From the NCBI GenBank assembly GCA_029552745.1, contig JAKPDK010000182.1:124001-188000 (forward strand): a stretch of DNA of 64,000 bases, given 5' to 3'. This DNA comes from Candidatus Hydrogenedentota bacterium (GTDB taxonomy: Bacteria; Hydrogenedentota; Hydrogenedentia; Hydrogenedentales; SLHB01). The notes under the pieces were generated by a model. It saw only the letters and a list, made by a program, of their open reading frames with translations. It was not told the origin of the DNA and did not search any database. Shown piece by piece: positions 24,467-33,754 of the stretch. Position numbers and translations under genes: made by a program. Positions within the stretch are counted from its first letter, which is position 1, and each line of letters opens with the position of its first letter.

Positions 24467-25378
24467 ATGAAACGAATAGGATTTTTTTGTCCACGGGAGT
24501 GTCTGCTGCACGATACAGGCAGGGGACACCCCGAGCAGCCCAGCCGTTTGATTGTCATTCGGGAAAAGATCCTAGAAGAGGCGTTGCCGGTGACGTTTCT
24601 AGCAACTGACCCCGCGTCTGAATCGGATTTACTTCGGGCTCATACCGAAAAACATGTCGCGCTCATTCGGCGGCTTTGTGCCGAAGGTACTCCCGCGGAT
24701 GCAGATACACCGGTATGCCCGAACTCATGGGATGCGGCATGTTATGCGGCGGGCGCTGGCATCACCGCAGCCCAAGCCATTTTGGATGGCCGAATCGATT
24801 CGGCGTTCTGTGCCGTTCGGCCTCCTGGGCATCATGCAGAAACGAACCGCGCTATGGGGTTTTGCTTGTTTAACAATGCGGCCGTGCTCGCGGGGTGGCT
24901 GCAACATGTCGGTGGGCTGTCGCGAGTCGCGATTATCGACTGGGACGTGCATCACGGTAACGGGACGCAAGAGATATTCTACGAGAACGTTTCGGTATAC
25001 TATGCCAGCATTCATCAGTCTCCCCTTTATCCAGGAACGGGTTTTGATCATGAACGTGGCGTTTCACAAACGAATTTGAACATCCCTTTGCCGCCTCATT
25101 CAGAGCCGGAAACTTGGGAAACAGTTTTGCGGGAACGTGTCGTCCCTGAGTTTCAACGTTTCAACCCCGAGTTCTTGATCGTATCGTGCGGCTTTGACGC
25201 CCATCGGCTCGATCCGTTAAGTGATCAGCTCCTGGAAAGTCGACATTTCGACGGGATGACCGACGTATTACGGGAAGTGGGATGCGACAAGGTGATCTCC
25301 CTTTTGGAAGGGGGGTACCATAATGAGGCATTGGCAGAATCCGCTGTGGCACATATCACACGTCTCATGGAAAATTAG
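24467..25378 (+). CDS. Histone-deacetylase family (AcuC/AphA-like) deacetylase
   Basis: 303 residues. 'HTEKHVALIRRL', 'VRPPGHHAETNRAMGFCLFNNAA' (tandem active-site histidines), 'IIDWDVHHGNGTQEIFYE' (zinc ligands Asp and His), 'SCGFDAHRLDPL' (third ligand) and 'LLEGGYH' (catalytic Tyr) are all present, so the enzyme should be active. Bacterial members act on acetyl-lysine, acetylpolyamines or acetoin-related substrates. Length matches the family. The permease gene follows after 17 bases, possibly in the same operon. Confidence 0.93.
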   Translation: MKRIGFFCPRECLLHDTGRGHPEQPSRLIVIREKILEEALPVTFLATDPASESDLLRAHTEKHVALIRRLCAEGTPADADTPVCPNSWDAACYAAGAGITAAQAILDGRIDSAFCAVRPPGHHAETNRAMGFCLFNNAAVLAGWLQHVGGLSRVAIIDWDVHHGNGTQEIFYENVSVYYASIHQSPLYPGTGFDHERGVSQTNLNIPLPPHSEPETWETVLRERVVPEFQRFNPEFLIVSCGFDAHRLDPLSDQLLESRHFDGMTDVLREVGCDKVISLLEGGYHNEALAESAVAHITRLMEN

Positions 25379-25395
25379 AAGTTCGGAGAAGGGTT

Positions 25396-26958
25396 GTGGG
25401 CAAGTATCTTTCTCGCATGGACACCTATTTCGGCATATCTGGGAGTGGTTCAACTTTGTCCAAAGAGGTCATCGGGGGTTTTACCACGTTCGCGACGATG
25501 AGTTACATCATTTTTGTTCAGCCGACGGTGCTCAGTGCCGCGGGTATGCCGTTTGGGTCGGTATTAATGGCTACGTGCTTTTCCGCATGTTTTGCATCGG
25601 TGCTGATGGGGATACTGGCGCGTTATCCGGTGGCGTTAGCGCCCGGTATGGGCGAGAACTTTCTGTTTGCATTTACCGTGTGCGGTCCGTTGGCGTTGGG
25701 TGGAATGGGTTTTAGTTGGCAAGCGGGGCTAGCCATTGTCCTGATTTCCGGCGTATTGTTTGTCTTTATTTCTTTGTTCGCCATTCGCACGAAACTGATG
25801 ACGGTGCTGCCTAATTGTCTCAAAAATGCGATCGGTCCTGCGATTGGTATGTTCATCGCGTTTATCGGCCTGCAATGGGGCGGGATTATTGCACCGAGCC
25901 CCGCGACTATGGTTAGGTTAGGAAACCTTCATCGTGCCGCACCTCTTATTACGCTATTGGGCGTAACGGTGATAGCCGTCTTGATGGCGCGGGGGATTCC
26001 CGGAGGCATTCTCCTAGGTATCTTGTTCACGTACGCTGCGGGCTTGATGACCGGCGTCTTGCAGGCCGAAACACTCTCTCAGGTTTCTTTGCGTGCGTGG
26101 ATCATTACTGTTTTGCTGGCGTTTGGGGCATTTGTGTTGACCTATGTGTCGTTTGCGCACCGAATGAAGCACCCTAAAAAGGTTGCGTTGGGTGTTGCTT
26201 GTCTGTTTTGGGCTGCATTATTTAGTCTATGGACGCCATTTCGGTTAGTGGGATTGCCTGCCAACTTGTCCTTTGACACGTTTTTTAGCCTTCATTTCGG
26301 TGAACTCGCCACGCAGTGGGACAAAACCATTATTGCCATTGCTTTGTTCTTTTTTCTTGACCTGTTTGACACCGTGGGCACTTTGGTGGGAGTTGCTAGC
26401 CATGCAGGGCTCCTCAACTCGGACGGGAAATTGCCGCGTGCCGGGCGTGCCTTTTTTGCCGACGCCGCCGGGACGTGTGCCGGCGCGCTCTTTGGTACCT
26501 CCACGGTAACAAGTTACATTGAAAGTGTTTCGGGCGTCGCGGCAGGGGCACGAACCGGATTGGCTGCTGTTGTAGCCGGTAGCTGTTTTTTGCTCGCAAT
26601 TTTCTTGTCTCCGGTGGTGGAAGTAGTTGGCAAAGACTATGGACCGGTTTTTTATAATGTCGATGCTTCAGCGCCGCACGTGGCGATGTACCCTGCGGTA
26701 GCGCCTGCGCTTATCGTAGTTGGTCTGCTCATGATGCGTGCGCTGAAAAACGTGAATTGGGATGATATCACAGAGGCGTTACCTGCGTTTTTCACCTTGG
26801 CGATTATGGTGTTTGGCTATGGCATTACGGAAGGTATCGCGATGGGCTGTATTTCGTTTGCTGTCGTCAAGACTGTCAGCGGCCGTTGGCGTGAAGTGCA
26901 TCCGCTCATGTATGTTGTCGCGGGTTTACTGCTGTTGAGATATTCCCTTCTTGTTTGA
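25396..26958 (+). CDS. Guanine/hypoxanthine permease, NCS2/AzgA family
   Basis: 520 residues, GTG start, about 12-14 membrane spans. 'EVIGGFTTFATMSYIIFVQPTVLSAAGMP', 'ALAPGMGENFLFAFTV' and 'FFLDLFDTVGTLVGVASHAGLL' are the conserved substrate and helix motifs of AzgA-type purine:proton symporters. A few residues differ from the classical family (GMGENFLFAF instead of GMGLNAYF), so specificity may be altered. With two nucleoside hydrolases in the window, purine base salvage is a plausible role. Confidence 0.9.
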   Translation: MGKYLSRMDTYFGISGSGSTLSKEVIGGFTTFATMSYIIFVQPTVLSAAGMPFGSVLMATCFSACFASVLMGILARYPVALAPGMGENFLFAFTVCGPLALGGMGFSWQAGLAIVLISGVLFVFISLFAIRTKLMTVLPNCLKNAIGPAIGMFIAFIGLQWGGIIAPSPATMVRLGNLHRAAPLITLLGVTVIAVLMARGIPGGILLGILFTYAAGLMTGVLQAETLSQVSLRAWIITVLLAFGAFVLTYVSFAHRMKHPKKVALGVACLFWAALFSLWTPFRLVGLPANLSFDTFFSLHFGELATQWDKTIIAIALFFFLDLFDTVGTLVGVASHAGLLNSDGKLPRAGRAFFADAAGTCAGALFGTSTVTSYIESVSGVAAGARTGLAAVVAGSCFLLAIFLSPVVEVVGKDYGPVFYNVDASAPHVAMYPAVAPALIVVGLLMMRALKNVNWDDITEALPAFFTLAIMVFGYGITEGIAMGCISFAVVKTVSGRWREVHPLMYVVAGLLLLRYSLLV

Positions 26959-27136
26959 ACCCCGCTCTTCTCGGGCGCCGGTGTTGCCCCTTATCAACCC
27001 CTTTTGCAGATTTCTGAAACGATATTAATCTTCCTTTAATACTCCTCCGCCATACTCTTCCTGTCTGAAGAGAAGTGCACTGACCTGCAGACGAACCATT
27101 CAGAAAAAAGCAAAAACATTAGAAGGAGGAGAAATT

Positions 27137-28003
27137 ATGCGGAGAAAGGGATTTACCCTCATTGAACTTTTGGTGGTCATTGCGATCATCGCAATTCTAG
27201 CAGCAATTTTGTTGCCGGCTTTGGCACGGGCACGGGAAGCTGCCCGGAGAGCTTCGTGTCAAAACAACCTGAAACAGCTCGGTATCATCTTCAAAATGTA
27301 TTCTGGGGAAAACCGGGACATGTTTCCGCCGAAAGTCGCCCCGTACTATTTGCATTGGCCCATGCAGCCTGGTGATGACCCCTGTTGGATACCGGAGCCA
27401 AAGTCCATTTACCCCGAGTACATGACGGATGCGAAAGTGATGTTGTGTCCGTCGGATCCCGAAGGGGAAGAGGTTTTCAAACCAGGTTGGTCGGGCACGT
27501 GGGTCAACTCGGAGGGCAAACTGGATATCCAGCCAGATGGAAGCGGCCAGTTTGCAAAGCAAGGCGATTCTTCGTATACGTACATCGGCTTCGTCATTCC
27601 TCGCGATAATCGCTACCTGATGAATTGGCCAAATTACAACCCGCCGTCCCAACTTGCGGGACTGCCCTTGGTTCTTGGTTCGTTGATGCCGATCTTCTTG
27701 TATCCGGATAAAGATTTCACGCTCAATCATCCCACGTTAGGTCCGCAGAAAGTCATGCGCATCAAGGAAGGCATTGAGCGTTTCTTTATTACGGATATCA
27801 ATAATCCCGCAGGTGCGACCACGGCACAATCCTCCGTGGCTGTTATGTGGGACGTTCTGAGCACAGCGGTTCAGGATTTCAACCACATCCCGGGCGGATC
27901 GAATGTCCTTTTCATGGATGGTCATGTGGAATTTGAGCGTTGGCCACAGACTACGTTCCCTGTCAATCCTTATCTGGCGTACATTTCTAGTTCGGCAAGC
28001 TAA
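27137..28003 (+). CDS. Prepilin-like protein, H-X9-DG type (second of three)
   Basis: 288 residues. The leader [14 protein letters not shown] (cleavage after Gly5) and the helix to '[17 protein letters not shown]' are almost the same as in the protein at 11454. The C-terminus contains [19 protein letters not shown] and '[17 protein letters not shown]', shared with the other two. The middle part, with 'CPSDPEGEE', is variable. AGGAGG precedes the ATG, and a terminator follows, so it is a monocistronic, well-expressed exported subunit. Confidence 0.93.
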   Translation: MRRKGFTLIELLVVIAIIAILAAILLPALARAREAARRASCQNNLKQLGIIFKMYSGENRDMFPPKVAPYYLHWPMQPGDDPCWIPEPKSIYPEYMTDAKVMLCPSDPEGEEVFKPGWSGTWVNSEGKLDIQPDGSGQFAKQGDSSYTYIGFVIPRDNRYLMNWPNYNPPSQLAGLPLVLGSLMPIFLYPDKDFTLNHPTLGPQKVMRIKEGIERFFITDINNPAGATTAQSSVAVMWDVLSTAVQDFNHIPGGSNVLFMDGHVEFERWPQTTFPVNPYLAYISSSAS

Positions 28004-28037
28004 TTAACTTTGGGAAGGAATGCCCGAGAGAGAAAAA

Positions 28038-28079
28038 GCGCGGCGGGATAAGGCGCAATCCCGCCGCGCGGTTTTCTTT
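28038..28079 (+). terminator. Rho-independent terminator after the second prepilin gene
   Basis: 12-bp stem GCGCGGCGGGAT (28038-28049) / ATCCCGCCGCGC (28058-28069), eight-base loop, then GGTTTTCTTTG. It stands in the convergent gap with gmd. Confidence 0.9.
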
Positions 28080-28091
28080 GTAAAAAGCACA

Positions 28092-29102
28092 TTACGGCAA
28101 AGGCTCGATACCTTCCCGTTTCTCTCGTTCTGCCAGTTCCATATCGGCATCCACCATAAGACGCACGAGTTCTTTGAAGGTCACGCGAGGTTTCCAACCC
28201 AACACCGTACGCGCCTTGGTGGCGTCGCCCACCACCGAGTCCACCTCTGTCGGACGCCGAAATCTCGGGTCGATACGTACAAAATCCCGATAATCCAAGT
28301 CTAGGTAGCCAAAAGCTTCTTCTAAAAAATCTCTGACAGAATGGGTTTCGCCAGTGGCAACGACGTAATCATCGGGTTTTTCTTGTTGTAACATCAACCA
28401 CATCGCCTCGACATAATCTTTGGCATAGCCCCAGTCGCGGCGTGCTTCGAGGTTGCCGAGATACAACTCTTTTTGGAGGCCTAATTTGATACGTGTCGCG
28501 GCGCGCGTGATCTTTCGGGTGACAAAAGTTTCCCCACGTCGCGGACTCTCGTGATTAAACAAGATACCGTTGCAGGCGAAAAGGTTGTATGCCTCTCGAT
28601 AGTTCACGGTGATCCAATATGCGAACACTTTCGAAACCGCATACGGACTGCGCGGATAGAATGGCGTTGTTTCCCGCTGGGGAGTCTCCCTTGCCCAGCC
28701 GAACATTTCGCTACTAGACGCCTGATAGAACTTCGCAGGTAGCCCGGTGTCGCGCAGCGCCTCCAGCATCCTCAGGGCACCCATTGCGGTCACATCAGCC
28801 GTGTGGATCGGCGTATCAAAGCTGACTCGCACGTGGCTTTGCGCACCGAGGTTGTATATCTCATCGGGCTGTACGGTTGCTAATACATCTGTCAGTGTCG
28901 CGGAATCGGTCAAATCGCCATACAACAAGTGGAGTCGCGCGTCGGGAGTATCCGGGTCACAGCACAAATGGGCGATACGGCTGGTATTTACGGTGCTCGA
29001 CCGCCGAATTAACCCATAAACTTCATATCCCTTGCTCAAAAGCAATTCCGCCAGATACGACCCATCTTGGCCTGTTATCCCTGTGACTAGTGCCTTTTTC
29101 AT
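28092..29102 (-). CDS. gmd: GDP-mannose 4,6-dehydratase
   Basis: 336 residues from ATG 29102, chosen because AGGAG is 11 bases upstream and homologs start [12 protein letters not shown]-binding '[13 protein letters not shown]', catalytic 'SSSEMFG' and 'YAVSK' (Tyr-x-x-x-Lys), '[15 protein letters not shown]' and '[15 protein letters not shown]' are canonical. It makes GDP-4-keto-6-deoxymannose for GDP-fucose or GDP-rhamnose, feeding surface glycans. The reductase (fcl/rmd) is not adjacent. It ends the minus-strand nucleotide-sugar block. Confidence 0.96.
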   Translation of the reverse strand: MKKALVTGITGQDGSYLAELLLSKGYEVYGLIRRSSTVNTSRIAHLCCDPDTPDARLHLLYGDLTDSATLTDVLATVQPDEIYNLGAQSHVRVSFDTPIHTADVTAMGALRMLEALRDTGLPAKFYQASSSEMFGWARETPQRETTPFYPRSPYAVSKVFAYWITVNYREAYNLFACNGILFNHESPRRGETFVTRKITRAATRIKLGLQKELYLGNLEARRDWGYAKDYVEAMWLMLQQEKPDDYVVATGETHSVRDFLEEAFGYLDLDYRDFVRIDPRFRRPTEVDSVVGDATKARTVLGWKPRVTFKELVRLMVDADMELAEREKREGIEPLP

Positions 29103-29168
29103 TTTGTGATGACTCCTGTCTAATCTCGTCGCCACTGCCGTTACATTTTTTCAGGTTTGGGCACGTAT

Positions 29169-29774
29169 TCAAAACCGGATTTCATAACCAATGCACAAAT
29201 GGGGTTCCAGCGGGTGGCGGGTGATGATCTCGTACTGCTGTTTTATTCTGGGCCACTCTTCCGGCAGACAGACGCAGTACAAGTACTCGATTCCGATACG
29301 TCCTTTTTCCAACGCACAGTCAATTGCCTCCGTGGCTTTCATACGGAATCGATAATGGCGTCCTATTTCCCGCATACCCAAACGGGCATAGTATCGTTGC
29401 GCTGCGCGGTCTTGAGTCCAGAACTCCAGACGATGAAATCCCTTCCGTTTGGCATCTTCCACCGTGGCGTCGATCAGCAATCTACCGATATTATGTCCGG
29501 CGAATTCGGGTAGCCTACCGAACTCCAGAACATAGCCGCCTCTGCTGTCATTGAGAAAACAAAGCTCGCCGGGTTCGTTTTCGTATTGGGTATCCGTAAG
29601 GCCGACGATCCGTCCCTCGGCAATTGCTACAAGCCGCGTCGACTCGTATCCCTCATAGTTGGGTCTTTCCTGGATACTGTAGTTCCAAGCATGCGAGATG
29701 CTCAGAATGATCGCGTGGACCCGCATCCACTCTTGTTCGTCTTCTTCTCGGTATTCCCGAATCTCGATCTCCAC
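29169..29774 (-). CDS. GNAT family N-acetyltransferase
   Basis: 201 residues, GTG start. 'VLEFGRLPEFAGHNIGRLLIDATVEDAKRKGFHRLEFWTQ' gives the GNAT fold's acetyl-CoA pyrophosphate loop (HNIGRLL replacing R/QxxGxG/A) and following helix; 'AAQRYYARLGMREIGRHYRFRM' is the closing beta-alpha unit. The acceptor is unknown; the location between gmd and a UDP-sugar pyrophosphorylase allows an amino-sugar acceptor but does not prove it. Confidence 0.85.
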   Translation of the reverse strand: MEIEIREYREEDEQEWMRVHAIILSISHAWNYSIQERPNYEGYESTRLVAIAEGRIVGLTDTQYENEPGELCFLNDSRGGYVLEFGRLPEFAGHNIGRLLIDATVEDAKRKGFHRLEFWTQDRAAQRYYARLGMREIGRHYRFRMKATEAIDCALEKGRIGIEYLYCVCLPEEWPRIKQQYEIITRHPLEPHLCIGYEIRF

Positions 29775-29859
29775 CGTTGCACTTCCCGGTCAACGTCCCG
29801 AACCTAGCGGGCTGCGTCGCTACTGTATGTCACCAGAATAGGGACAGACAAAAACTGTT

Positions 29860-31320
29860 TCACCCGACAGAGGTTTCCAGCGCGCCATCCGATGTAATGG
29901 ATACGTTGCCGGTAATCTTGTCGGGTTTACCTTGTAGTTTCTGCACCAATTCGTCTTTAGACCACGCAAATAAGGGGCTGATCTCTATGAGTACCGATAC
30001 GTGCCCTTTGTCATCACGGGGCACCGACCAGCCTGCTGCTTCCAACCATTCACCCCAATAGTCGCTCATGGCTTGCCGCGCTGCTTCCACGCTATTTTCA
30101 CCTCGGAGTTGTTTAATCGGTGTGTACTCCCCGTGCCGCCGAATCTCCAACGCGATAGGCTTGTGGCGGATAAATCGTAACGCATCAAACACGAAGGTTT
30201 CGAATTTGTACCCGTTCGGTTTGTCAGGTTTGATGAGTTCCCCCGTTTCGTTCAGGAAAGGTATCTTCTTATGGGCACGCCACCAGGGGAACTGACGATA
30301 CGCTGCGTAGACCCGCTCGATAAATGGCACGTTCAGAATATGGATGGCTGAGTTGCCGGCGTAGTAAACGGGCATACCGTCAGGGGTTGTCTCCAAAAGT
30401 TGGGGATAGAGGTCCAGTGCCGAGTACTCAATCACACGATAGACACCATCGCACAGGCAATGGACACCGACGGCTTCCCGAGGTCCTTCCCGCCGGTGGA
30501 CTTTGGACGACATTTCGCCACCGCGCAGGAGGTGATATCCGATAAAATATGGATCCGCAACTTGGACAGTCCAATTGTCTACCTGAAAGTAACTTAAGGT
30601 ATCTACACCCCGGCGAAGACAGTCCTTTGAGATGCCGTTTTCCACCACCGCAGGGATTACACCCCCGTGTCCATTGGGGTTCCGTGCAAGACGATACGGT
30701 GCCTCCAACATGAACTTGCCCCGTTCGTCGACACAAGGCACCATGCGTTGGACAAAAAAGGTTACATCGGTTGGATTTAGCCCGAAAAACTGATGTTGTT
30801 CAAAGAATGCTCGTGTGGCCTCGGCATTGGCTTCACTGACCATAATGTACCAAGGCAAGATGCAATCATAACGGCGTTGAATGTTACGGATTTTTTCTGC
30901 GTGGTAGGCAAACAGCGACTTACCAGTAAGAGGTCCTATTGGGAAAGCCCCTTTGGGACCCTCGTACCCTAACCGGGTGCCTTGCCCACCCGCTACCAAT
31001 AATAAACCGACGCGTCCTGCACGCAGCGCCTCTTCCCCCGTATCTTTTGCTTCGCGCGCATCAGGACGAGACGGATCTACGGGCGGAATCACGGGCACGG
31101 GCTCAATATGATTAAAATGCTCCGTCTCCGGCTCGTTCAATACCCAGCGCTCGATCAGATGGTCGGTGGTGTGAAAATCGATTTCTTCGATTTGCTGCAG
31201 CAGGATAGCCCGTTCTTTTTCGTTGAGCTTTTCCCAGAACCGAAGGACATGTTCCTGACCATGTTCCGCAAGACGCGTGTAGGCTTCTTCAAAGGTCAAT
31301 GCCACGTCGCCAAACTCCAT
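29860..31320 (-). CDS. UDP-sugar pyrophosphorylase (UAP1/UDPGP type)
   Basis: 486 residues. 'VGLLLVAGGQGTRLGYEGPKGAFPIGP' carries the nucleotide-binding GGxGTRLG and Lys typical of the eukaryotic-type UDPGP family (UAP1, UDP-N-acetylglucosamine or UDP-glucose pyrophosphorylase); 'NPNGHGGVIPA' and 'YFQVDNWTV' fit the uridine and sugar loops. It forms UDP-GlcNAc or UDP-glucose from UTP and sugar-1-phosphate. Location next to a GlcNAc-type kinase favours amino sugar, as inference. Cytoplasmic. Confidence 0.9.
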   Translation of the reverse strand: MEFGDVALTFEEAYTRLAEHGQEHVLRFWEKLNEKERAILLQQIEEIDFHTTDHLIERWVLNEPETEHFNHIEPVPVIPPVDPSRPDAREAKDTGEEALRAGRVGLLLVAGGQGTRLGYEGPKGAFPIGPLTGKSLFAYHAEKIRNIQRRYDCILPWYIMVSEANAEATRAFFEQHQFFGLNPTDVTFFVQRMVPCVDERGKFMLEAPYRLARNPNGHGGVIPAVVENGISKDCLRRGVDTLSYFQVDNWTVQVADPYFIGYHLLRGGEMSSKVHRREGPREAVGVHCLCDGVYRVIEYSALDLYPQLLETTPDGMPVYYAGNSAIHILNVPFIERVYAAYRQFPWWRAHKKIPFLNETGELIKPDKPNGYKFETFVFDALRFIRHKPIALEIRRHGEYTPIKQLRGENSVEAARQAMSDYWGEWLEAAGWSVPRDDKGHVSVLIEISPLFAWSKDELVQKLQGKPDKITGNVSITSDGALETSVG

Positions 31321-31396
31321 TTCCTACTATCTGAGACATTTGTTCCACACTTAGCAAATAGACAATTCTAAGCCCGGAGCAGCCAATAAGTTGGAG

Positions 31397-32479
31397 CTAT
31401 TTGGGTTGAATGAGCCCAAATACGGTGATGTTTGCGGGAGCCGATTGGTCTCCGCTGGTTACTATGAAACGAAGCGAACCTTTAATGCGACCGCTCCCAG
31501 CGTTGGGGGACACTGTGAAATCGATGTAAGCGGATTCCGGCTGTTCCCCGGGTCGGGCAACCGCTGTAAGGTCTTTGCCCGAAAACGTCACTTCACTCAC
31601 GGTAATGGGCGATGCAGCGGAGATCGTCACTTTTGCCGGCAGTTCTTCACCGGGAGCGACCTTGCCTAATTGCAAGACACGCGCCGGTTCTGTCGTAAAG
31701 AAAGAGGTGACTTCAGCTGCCACAATAACCGGGAATCCTTTCGGAAACCGTTTACAATTGGTCACGAGGCGAACGTATTCGGCTAGACGGCCTGCGGGCG
31801 CTTCCGGCAAGAGACGCGCGGTAATGATGTATTCTTTTTTGTCGGGATTTGTCCATTCTTCTTTGGGGCGTTCAGCAAACGATACTTCGAGGCCTTCCAA
31901 CGGGTGGGCACCCAGATCGAGTCCTGTCAGTTCCACCGGCGCCTCCTGCATTTGTCGGAGCAGAATGGTTTTTTCGACGGTTTGTCCCTTTGGAACGATG
32001 CCGAAATCGAACATCGTAGGCTCGATCGTAAACTCCGGATCGATTTTCCCATGTACGTCGAGAAGGATGAAGTCGAGACTGGGATCGTTCGAACGCACCG
32101 TAACGCTTTTTTGAAAGGCAAAACTGTACACGTCTTTGTTGGGGTCAAATTCGATGATGAGGTCCCCTGTACCGCCGGGCAGAATTGTGGTCTTGTCCAT
32201 CCGTCCCGTGATGCAAGGGCAGGAGCCTTGAACTGATAAGATCCTCAAGGGAGCTCTGCCTTCATTACGAATTTTCACAATGTGTTGTGTCGGTTCGGAG
32301 TTACTGATAGTGCCCATGTCAATGACAGTCTGGTCGATAACCATTCTGGGACGTTCGCCCGATTCGGGTATGTTGGATGTGTCAATTGGAGTTTGTCGGG
32401 CCCGCAATGTCGCAAACAGTACAAAGCCAAAAATAACCGCACCAACAAGGACTACGACGTGACTGCTCCGAATTTTCAT
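31397..32479 (-). CDS. DUF1573 domain protein, membrane-anchored
   Basis: 360 residues. One hydrophobic segment at about residues 8-25, then two or three immunoglobulin-like DUF1573 repeats: 'VIDMGTISNSEPTQHIVKIRNEGRAPLRILSVQGSCPCI' and 'FDFGIVPKGQTVEKTI', each with the family's 'F/IDFG-I' opening. Probably periplasmic. It starts four bases after the kinase stop, so the two are translationally close. Function of DUF1573 is not established; cysteines in SCPC may be metal or disulfide sites. Confidence 0.85.
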   Translation of the reverse strand: MKIRSSHVVVLVGAVIFGFVLFATLRARQTPIDTSNIPESGERPRMVIDQTVIDMGTISNSEPTQHIVKIRNEGRAPLRILSVQGSCPCITGRMDKTTILPGGTGDLIIEFDPNKDVYSFAFQKSVTVRSNDPSLDFILLDVHGKIDPEFTIEPTMFDFGIVPKGQTVEKTILLRQMQEAPVELTGLDLGAHPLEGLEVSFAERPKEEWTNPDKKEYIITARLLPEAPAGRLAEYVRLVTNCKRFPKGFPVIVAAEVTSFFTTEPARVLQLGKVAPGEELPAKVTISAASPITVSEVTFSGKDLTAVARPGEQPESAYIDFTVSPNAGSGRIKGSLRFIVTSGDQSAPANITVFGLIQPK

Positions 32480-32483
32480 GGTT

Positions 32484-33494
32484 TTACCCCATCGTGAACG
32501 AGACGCCTGTGCGCGCTGATACCGCGCGAAGCGACTGTTTCAGGTTTTCGTATGCTGCGTCGGTAATTGGGTGGTCTATCTCGATTCCGAGTAATAATGC
32601 ACCAACAACCGGTTCAAACATGGGCATCACGGGACGGGCATTGGGGCATACTGTGTGAATAACGGTGCGCATGGCATCTTGTAGTACCGGGCTCTTGCTC
32701 TTGAAAACGCTGCCTGCCATGACGACCTCGAAGGTCTCGTTGGTCATTTCAAGTTTGCGCGCTACGGCGTTTACCATTTTGCCAAGATACCGACCGCCTT
32801 CTTCCAAGATGCCGCATGCAGCCGCATCCCCTTCAAAGGCTGCTTCGCCAACCAATTTTGCCATCGGCTCCAAATCAGATTCTGTGAGTTGTCTGCGATA
32901 GAGTTTGTAAAACAATTCCTCTACGTCAGAACAGCCCGACCGCTTCACAAATTTCTCAGTCAACCGTGTGGGGGGAATGATGCCGTCGCGTGCTTGCCAC
33001 ACCCGACGAAGTCCGGCTTTCCCTATATCGGTACCGGTGCATTCATCGCCGAACTCTCCACCCAGACCGCCAACGCGCGCTTCCACGCCTGCCTGATTTC
33101 TACCGGCGCAGACACAACCTGTCCCGCAGGCGATGACAATCCCGTACGGATTTCGCGTGCCACCGCGCAAACCCGCCATGGAATCATTACGAAACACGCG
33201 TTTAATAGAACCAAACAACGGCGTGAAGATTTCCCGCTCCAACATGTCATAATCTTCCGGCAAATCGGCGCCCGCAATACCCATCCCGATACCGGCAATT
33301 TGGTTCAATGACAAACCGGCATCGTGCAAGGCGTCCTCTACGGCTTTCCGATTTTCTCGCGCGGCGGGCTCCACGCCGTAGACTTCATAGTTACCGGTGC
33401 CAGCTTTCCCAAAACCGTAGATGTTTCCATTTTCGTCGCCGATGAGGCAGTAGGTTTTTGTTGCACCGGCATCCAAGCCTAGATAAAACGCCAT
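32484..33494 (-). CDS. N-acetylglucosamine kinase-like, BadF/BadG/BcrA/BcrD ATPase family
   Basis: 336 residues from ATG 33494. 'YLGLDAGATKTYCLIGD' is the phosphate-1 loop of the ASKHA sugar-kinase fold; 'GIVIACGTGCVCAGR' and 'VVMAGSVFKS' are phosphate-2 and adenosine motifs. The family includes human-type NAGK, so an amino-sugar substrate is likely; glucosamine is also possible. It heads the minus-strand block DUF1573 - UDPGP - GNAT - gmd. Start choice: GGAAGGA lies 13 bases upstream; longer in-frame starts lack better sites. Confidence 0.87.
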   Translation of the reverse strand: MAFYLGLDAGATKTYCLIGDENGNIYGFGKAGTGNYEVYGVEPAARENRKAVEDALHDAGLSLNQIAGIGMGIAGADLPEDYDMLEREIFTPLFGSIKRVFRNDSMAGLRGGTRNPYGIVIACGTGCVCAGRNQAGVEARVGGLGGEFGDECTGTDIGKAGLRRVWQARDGIIPPTRLTEKFVKRSGCSDVEELFYKLYRRQLTESDLEPMAKLVGEAAFEGDAAACGILEEGGRYLGKMVNAVARKLEMTNETFEVVMAGSVFKSKSPVLQDAMRTVIHTVCPNARPVMPMFEPVVGALLLGIEIDHPITDAAYENLKQSLRAVSARTGVSFTMG

Positions 33495-33604
33495 GACCGT
33501 TCGATATCCTTCCCTAAAAAACATATGGAACGACAAAAGCGAATAATAGCATACGAAACAGCCTGACGGGATAGCAAACCACCGTACTGGAGGAATACAG
33601 ACTG

Positions 33605-33633
33605 TTGACTTGTATGCGGGCTATCTCTAGGAT
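33605..33633 (+). promoter_or_regulatory. Promoter upstream of the exported TIM-barrel gene
   Basis: TTGACT (33605-33610), 17-base spacer, TAGGAT (33628-33633), ahead of the ATG at 33755, leaving a ~115-base leader. It sits in the 260-base divergent gap. Confidence 0.5.
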
Positions 33634-33754
33634 AGGCGAAGTGCTGTTTTGGTGGATATTGAGTTGTTGCTTGATGGCAAGAGGCGAGCGGGGAAAGAGT
33701 GGTGGCGCCGTGGCAAAACGTAGTGCGGGCGATTTACAAGAAGGAGGGTGAGGA

